From NCBI GenBank assembly GCA_027488135.1, contig JAIYCH010000057.1, positions 1-37,679 of the forward strand: a stretch of DNA of 37,679 bases. Reading direction: 5' to 3'. Source of the DNA: Saprospiraceae bacterium (lineage in GTDB: Bacteria > Bacteroidota > Bacteroidia > Chitinophagales > Saprospiraceae). Below the pieces are notes generated by a model. That model was given only the letters and a program-made list of their open reading frames with translations, did no database searches and was not told where the DNA came from. The translations under genes were made by a program, and so were the position numbers. Below are positions 33,548 through 37,679 of this stretch, piece after piece (the stretch's first letter is position 1; every line of letters begins with the position of its first letter).

Positions 33548-33955
33548 TTATATTTCGTATAACTCAATGGGTAAATTATCGGGATCAGAAAAAAAGGTGA
33601 ATTTCCTACCCGTATATTCATCTATTCTGATGTCTTCCGTTTCTATTTGGTTGTCCTTTAAAAAAAGACATGCCTCTTCTATGTTATTCACCCCAAAGGC
33701 AATATGTCTTAATCCGGTTGATTCTGGTCTGGATAATCTTTTAGGAGGATCTGGAAAGGAGAATAGTTCAATCAAATAATGCCCATTCAAAGAGAGATCC
33801 AATTTAAAGGATTGTCTTTCCTCCCTATAGACCTCATTCTTTATCTGGAAGCCTAAAATTTCTGTATAGAATCGTTTTGATTTCTCATAATCAGCACAAA
33901 TAATAGCAATGTGGTGCAGGGATTGAATGCCTGGGTTTGAAACACGACGGGACAT
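33548..33955 (-). CDS. VOC-superfamily protein, YaeR/GloA2-like
   Basis: 135 residues; a complete single vicinal-oxygen-chelate unit closely following E. coli YaeR: SLHHIAIICADYEKSKRFYT, EILGFQIKNEVYREERQSFK, HYLIELFSFPDPPKRLSRPE, TGLRHIAFGVNNIEEA and SDPDNLPIELYEI. The four metal ligands of glyoxalase-type enzymes are present as His in LHHIA, Glu in IELFS, His in RHIAF and Glu in IELYE. A role in detoxifying methylglyoxal-like aldehydes would suit the aldehyde dehydrogenase next door. However, it is on the opposite strand, converging on DUF779 with a 7-bp gap, so it is a separate transcription unit. Confidence 0.85.
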   Translation of the reverse strand: MSRRVSNPGIQSLHHIAIICADYEKSKRFYTEILGFQIKNEVYREERQSFKLDLSLNGHYLIELFSFPDPPKRLSRPESTGLRHIAFGVNNIEEACLFLKDNQIETEDIRIDEYTGRKFTFFSDPDNLPIELYEI

Positions 33956-34003
33956 ATTTTACTATTTTAACCAGTTTCTTACTATTGGACGGAATAAACC
34001 TTT

Positions 34004-34507
34004 TTAATCATTTACATAAGGAGCCTCAGAAATCGCTAATTTTTTAACGTTTTCCAACACATGTCCCATATAATTCTTCCAGATAATTTTGGTGAAAAGC
34101 CAGTGGAAGGGATAAAGTAGCAGGCTTCTGGAGAACATGGTATATTTATAAAGGACTTCTACTTCCCCCTCTTTAAGCTGTTTGGTAAACCATTCCCCCT
34201 GAAATTTCTCAAAACCCATGGAAGGCATTTTGAAGTCAGAAATTTCAATTTTCCAGTATTCATTTTCTTTTCTCTCCAAAACTTTATCCAGAGAAGCTTC
34301 ACCCCCTTTAAAAGAAGAAGTTTTTGCCATAAATATTTTCCGGGTTCCGCCTTTTTTACCCCAAGTTTCGTCTTCTGTGCAATGAGTCACCCTTGGAGTC
34401 ACACTATAGCCGGTATGAATTTTCGTGACATCACAAAGCATCGGGGTTTTAAAAGCGCGTTCTAAGGTTGTTGGGAAGATGGTTGAAATATGAACTGATG
34501 ACTTCAT
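34004..34507 (-). CDS. SRPBCC (START-like) ligand-binding protein
   Basis: 167 residues with the START/Bet v 1-like helix-grip pattern: KSSVHISTIFPTTLERAFKT at the N-terminus, central strands (YWKIEISDFKMPSMGFEKFQ; EWFTKQLKEGEVEVLYKYTM) and a long C-terminal helix (YMGHVLENVKKLAIS). A longer frame exists from 34567, but the domain begins at ATG 34507, the natural start. SRPBCC proteins bind lipids or other hydrophobic molecules; this group is generally uncharacterised. A possible promoter lies at 34648-34681. No partner is evident from position. Confidence 0.72.
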   Translation of the reverse strand: MKSSVHISTIFPTTLERAFKTPMLCDVTKIHTGYSVTPRVTHCTEDETWGKKGGTRKIFMAKTSSFKGGEASLDKVLERKENEYWKIEISDFKMPSMGFEKFQGEWFTKQLKEGEVEVLYKYTMFSRSLLLYPFHWLFTKIIWKNYMGHVLENVKKLAISEAPYVND

Positions 34508-34647
34508 TTTTTCCCTAAAGATAGTCCCTTTTCCTACAAAAAGAAAGGGGAAATAACCCTCAGGCATTCCCCTCTTTCCAAAATTACTCCCAGTTATAAA
34601 TCTTTATATTTTTATTAGTTTTTAGCCCTTTTTTTTTATTTAATAAA

Positions 34648-34681
34648 CAAATATAGTTTTATCAAAAATTTATTCCTACAA
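34648..34681 (-). promoter_or_regulatory. candidate promoter of the SRPBCC gene
   Basis: On the minus strand, TTG (34681-34679), 23 bp, then TATATTTG (34655-34648), an exact TAnnTTTG match. It lies about 140 nt before ATG 34507 and would leave a long leader. AT-richness makes chance occurrence possible. Confidence 0.35.
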
Positions 34682-34775
34682 TTGAACAAAAAATTGAGAA
34701 AAAATGTCCAAATATTTTGAATGAGGTCAGAATTTTTTCGGAATTACTTCAAACTTTTTCGGAATTTAATTTTTC

Positions 34776-36308
34776 TTATTTTATAATTCTTTGATTTTCA
34801 GATGAAATCTGTTCTTTGATTTCAGCGATCAATTCTTTTGGTTTTTTTCCAAAATACGCTTGAAATTTTGTGTAAAAAGCATATTTAGTCAACCCCGTCC
34901 GATATCTGATTTGATCGACATTCAAATCGTCAATATTATTTCTGATATAAATTTCAAGTTCTGAAAATATTTTATTCGTATCAGTTTTTATATTTTGTTT
35001 ACTATTATCAGTAATATAAACAGGCATTTGCTTTCTTTTGAACCAGATAAAGAAAGTAACCAGAAAACTCATTAGAAATAAAACCATTAGGAAATAGCCA
35101 AATTTACTCTTTTTACCTTCAATAGAATTCATAACATCATCAGAAATCATATTTTCTACATCAAAACTAATGAGACCATTACTGTTACTACCAAAATATA
35201 AGGTACCCTCTATAAAAAAGTAGGATCTCCTGTTAAATTCGGTTCCCTCAAGGATAGTAGTTATCTTTTTATCTTTAATATTGTACTTCAGGATGCCATC
35301 AATGGTACTTATCCAATAATTTCCAAACAGATCAGGGTAAAGAGCGTCGGTTTCAATATCCTCATAAACGGTTCCTTTAAAAATATTGGACCATTTCTTG
35401 GCCTCTAAATTATATTCCCAAAGGCCTTCAAAACCAGTTGAAAACAATTTATCTCCCACGGGAAAAAGACTTGTACTACCCTCATTGAATTTTTTGACCA
35501 ATTTTTCACCTTCCAACACATAAATCCCATCTGCACAGGCCAACCATAACTTACCTTTAAGGACATGAATATTGGATACCCCGATATTTTTATCCATCAA
35601 TTCAAAGCCAGATTTTTCATTATACCTTCCAAAACCACGCTGTCCACCAACATATAAATACCCGTTAAATATGGAGACACTCGAGATATTCGCTATAAAT
35701 TTATTTTTAAGCTCCCCTGGCATTATTATTTTCAGATTTGCAAATTGCTTATCTACCCGATAAACATGATCTTCATAATTTGCTGAAAAATAAATGTATT
35801 CCTTATCAATCCAGAAATTAGAATTTGAAAAAAAGAGCGTATCCTTATATATTTGTTTATTTCCCAGATAGAATCCATTATAACTGGAAACATAAACCGA
35901 GTCACCTGAAACATAAATACCCCGCATGGAATATTCAGGGAGAAGTCTTTTAATTTTTTCTAAAATTCGAAAACCGTACAAAAACTTATTTCTTATCAAA
36001 ACCCAATATATACCATCACTTGATAACTGAACTTGTGCAAAATCCATTTTAGGGTCTGCCAATTTAGCCCATTGCTCATTTTTTTCAAGAGATGCGACTA
36101 TATCTTTATACTCAAATTTTGATTTACTAAAATTTTCGCCGTCAAATTCAAAAATACCATCATAACGGGTCAAAATAATTTTCCCATCAATATTGGACAT
36201 GTGTCTTATCGGTGTAGGTGAAGTTATGATTTTAAAAAGCGTGGTATCCCTTCCTGATAAAGTGATTAGGTAAAAAAAGCATATAACAAGCAAGAGATAT
36301 TTAGTCAT
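34776..36308 (-). CDS. membrane-bound regulator: beta-propeller, one TM helix, half AraC domain
   Basis: 510 residues. A signal peptide or anchor (MTKYLLLVICFFYLITLSG) precedes a periplasmic propeller of about 370 residues with Reg_prop-like repeats (GKLWLACADGIYVLEGEKLV; GNYWISTIDGILKYNIKDKK; RRSYFFIEGTLYFGSNSNGL). One membrane helix follows at 403-424 (FGYFLMVLFLMSFLVTFFIW), then a short linker. The cytoplasmic end, LEIYIRNNIDDLNVDQIRYR, TGLTKYAFYTKFQAYFGKKP and KELIAEIKEQ, matches helices 1-4 of an AraC domain, that is the first HTH only; the second HTH is missing. There is no kinase or receiver domain, unlike hybrid two-component sensors that share this propeller. It probably senses an extracellular ligand and acts directly on DNA. 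A consensus promoter lies at 36325-36355. Confidence 0.72.
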   Translation of the reverse strand: MTKYLLLVICFFYLITLSGRDTTLFKIITSPTPIRHMSNIDGKIILTRYDGIFEFDGENFSKSKFEYKDIVASLEKNEQWAKLADPKMDFAQVQLSSDGIYWVLIRNKFLYGFRILEKIKRLLPEYSMRGIYVSGDSVYVSSYNGFYLGNKQIYKDTLFFSNSNFWIDKEYIYFSANYEDHVYRVDKQFANLKIIMPGELKNKFIANISSVSIFNGYLYVGGQRGFGRYNEKSGFELMDKNIGVSNIHVLKGKLWLACADGIYVLEGEKLVKKFNEGSTSLFPVGDKLFSTGFEGLWEYNLEAKKWSNIFKGTVYEDIETDALYPDLFGNYWISTIDGILKYNIKDKKITTILEGTEFNRRSYFFIEGTLYFGSNSNGLISFDVENMISDDVMNSIEGKKSKFGYFLMVLFLMSFLVTFFIWFKRKQMPVYITDNSKQNIKTDTNKIFSELEIYIRNNIDDLNVDQIRYRTGLTKYAFYTKFQAYFGKKPKELIAEIKEQISSENQRIIK

Positions 36309-36324
36309 TTCAGATGTATTATTC

Positions 36325-36355
36325 CAAATTTAATCAATTCTCATATTTCTTCCAA
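36325..36355 (-). promoter_or_regulatory. consensus promoter of the propeller/half-AraC regulator
   Basis: On the minus strand, TTG (36355-36353), 20 bp, then TAAATTTG (36332-36325), identical in -7 sequence and spacing to the promoter at 3694-3724. It overlaps the last codons of the upstream truncated paralogue. Transcription would start about 10-15 nt before ATG 36308, so this gene can be expressed independently. Confidence 0.55.
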
Positions 36356-37243
36356 CGAATTTCTTTTCCTAAAAAATTCATTTTGTCTTTCTTTCAAAAC
36401 TTTTTCCTTTATATCTGAAAGATACTCCTTAGGTTTTTTCCCAAAGTAATCCACAAATTTTGTGTAAAAAGCATATTTTGTCAAACCTGACTGATATCTG
36501 ATTTGATCGACATTAACCTCATCTATATGATCTCTGATATAATTTTCCAGAGATGAAAAGAATACATTTTCATCCGTTTCTACTTCTACTTTAGGAGGGT
36601 CAACTATTATATCGACAGGGTTTAATATAATTCTAATGAAAAACACAATCAACAAACCAACCATAAAAATGACAGAAGCTAAGTAAAAAAACCTGAAATT
36701 TTCTTTTGTGGGATCATTACCTCCATCTTCAGCAATCAATTCCTTAATATCAAAACGAATCAAACCATTACCATTGCTCCCCAAATAAATGGTATCTCCT
36801 TTAAAAAAGTAAGATCTCCTATTGAACTCTGTGCCTTCCAAAAAAGTGGAAATATTTTTACTTTGCCTATGATATCTGAAAAATCCATGAATGGTACTTA
36901 TCCAGAAATTACCGTAATTATCTTGATAAAAAGCATCCGTCTCTAATTTTTCATAGGGAGAACCTTTTAAGATATTTTTTAATCTATTATTTTGAATATT
37001 ATACGTCCATACTCCTTCGTAGCTTGTGGAGACAATTAAACCATCCAAATCAAAAATCCCGGTACTATTATTGATTTTAAAAACCCTTTTAAGATTTTTA
37101 TTTTCAAGGACATACACGCCATCACTGCCAGATATCCAAAGTTTATCATTTATAATATTCAGATTATGAATGGCTATTCCTTCTTTAAGAATTTGGATTT
37201 TTTTATTTTGATTACTAAAGTTTCGGAGCAAATTAAGCGGCAT
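36341..37243 (-). pseudogene. N-terminally truncated paralogue of the propeller/half-AraC regulator
   Basis: The 300-residue frame aligns with the C-terminal 285 or so residues of its neighbour: KLWISGSDGVYVLENKNLKR; SYEGVWTYNIQNNRLKNILK; GNFWISTIHGFFRYH; EGTEFNRRSYFFKGDTIYLG. It keeps the membrane helix (FYLASVIFMVGLLIVFFIRI) and the single AraC-type HTH (LENYIRDHIDEVNVDQIRYQ; SGLTKYAFYTKFVDYFGKKP). Everything before about residue 225 of the paralogue, including the signal peptide, is gone. The apparent start (ATG 37243) lies inside insertion-sequence DNA. The transposase frame ends at 37233, so the break is an IS insertion. Without a signal peptide and with half a propeller it is unlikely to work, though the cytoplasmic part could be expressed from the IS. 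Confidence 0.75.
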
Positions 37244-37679
37244 TTTTATTTGGACATTTTAAAAATTCAAATTGAGTTTGTACCAATTTTTCAATGCTAA
37301 TTTCATTTTCGGCCAGTTTGTCAAGGAATATTTCCCAGTCAACACCTAGTTCAGCTAATATTTCCTGAAAGAGTATTTCAATGATTTGCCACAGCTTTTT
37401 TACCAACGTGATTTCTAATAATTCATTTTTAAAATCTCTAAAAACTTCGCCCATTGTCTCGTAGTCATCGAATCTCTTACGAAGGGAAAGCATCATATAG
37501 CTGATGAAACTTAAGGTTATCCAAGCTATATGTGCGTCAAAATCAGTTGATTGACACTTATTTATATTTAAATTTTGTTTACACTCTTTGAAAAATACCT
37601 CAATGCTCCAGCGTATCTGATAGTATTTCATAGCATTGGTGAAGGTAATGTCGGTGTCCGTACTGACTAACATTTTCCA
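37233..37679 (-). CDS. IS4-family transposase, C-terminal part (runs off right edge)
   Basis: The frame is open to the right edge and ends at 37233, giving about 148 C-terminal residues. The YREK signature of IS4-type DDE transposases is exact: YYQIRWSIEVFFKECKQ fits Y-x2-R-x3-E-x6-K, with the Glu as the third catalytic residue. After it come the typical QSTDFDAHIAWITLSFISYM and a helical C-terminal region. The preceding WKMLVSTDTDITF is the family's strand before the helix. The first two catalytic Asp lie outside the window. The element has inserted into the propeller/half-AraC paralogue at its left. Confidence 0.85.
   Translation of the reverse strand, partial: WKMLVSTDTDITFTNAMKYYQIRWSIEVFFKECKQNLNINKCQSTDFDAHIAWITLSFISYMMLSLRKRFDDYETMGEVFRDFKNELLEITLVKKLWQIIEILFQEILAELGVDWEIFLDKLAENEISIEKLVQTQFEFLKCPNKNAA
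37233..37679 (-). mobile_element. partial IS4-family insertion sequence
   Basis: The IS end lies between the transposase stop (37233) and the point where similarity to the regulator paralogue begins, about 37220. I cannot see the terminal inverted repeat or target duplication because the other end is outside the window. Confidence 0.65.

Noticed and set aside
34776-36308. Frameshift explaining the missing second half of the AraC domain
   Set aside because: The paralogue at 36341-37243 ends at the same domain boundary with an unrelated tail, so the short form is the real architecture.
1-37679. CRISPR arrays, tRNA or rRNA genes
   Set aside because: No regularly spaced direct repeats, no cloverleaf-like CCA/TTC-loop pattern and no rRNA-like sequence were noticed on reading both strands.

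Overview
The window comes from an AT-rich member of the Bacteroidota. The evidence is: three or more matches to the phylum's promoter consensus (TTG, a 20-24 bp spacer, then TAnnTTTG), almost no Shine-Dalgarno signals, a leftover type IX secretion sorting domain (8846-9024), propeller/AraC-type regulators, and a cluster of secreted sulfatases and polysaccharide-degrading enzymes. The enzyme set suggests a marine or algae-associated relative of the Saprospiraceae, Cytophagia or Flavobacteriia. I cannot place it more precisely. The window is cut by partial genes at both ends; the right one is an IS4-type transposase.

Left third (1-13.1 kb): DNA-processing genes and toxin-antitoxin debris. A large RecB-like nuclease/RNase H-fold/SF1 helicase fusion stands divergent to a two-gene operon of an orphan HsdS-like half-subunit and an unknown protein. 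Next come a ParE-type toxin with a frameshifted antitoxin, a toxin-antitoxin-chaperone (HigBA-SecB-like) module with a damaged toxin, and a Zeta-toxin tail with its broken downstream small gene. Then follow a TIM-barrel glycosidase, a type IX sorting-domain remnant, an apparently intact RhuM-Fic protein, a five-bladed-propeller glycosidase, an Rpn-family nuclease, and MazE with a C-terminally truncated MazF. Four of the five toxin systems have a visibly broken partner.

Middle (13.1-19.7 kb): a YqiA-like esterase lies downstream of a translationally coupled pair, a SWI2/SNF2 helicase and a 597-residue partner. A single HNH endonuclease gene follows.

Polysaccharide locus (19.7-28.7 kb): three leftward genes (alginate-lyase-fold polysaccharide lyase and two cysteine-type sulfatases) diverge from two rightward genes (GH78-like rhamnosidase and GH16). 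There is no SusC/SusD pair. The lyase, the two sulfatases and the two hydrolases together predict attack on a sulfated, uronic acid- and rhamnose- or galactose-containing algal polysaccharide. A formylglycine-generating-enzyme-like protein lies beside them but lacks both catalytic cysteines, so it is unlikely to mature these sulfatases.

Right part (28.9-37.7 kb): a photolyase/cryptochrome-family protein, and an AraC regulator divergent from an ExaC-like aldehyde dehydrogenase with its DUF779 partner. A VOC (YaeR-like) protein and an SRPBCC protein follow. The region ends with two tandem paralogues of an unusual regulator: signal peptide, Reg_prop-like beta-propeller, one membrane helix, and only the first half of an AraC DNA-binding domain. 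The outer copy has lost its N-terminal half to the IS4-type insertion at the right edge. This propeller-membrane-half-AraC pair and the toxin-antitoxin-chaperone module are the most interesting items in the window.
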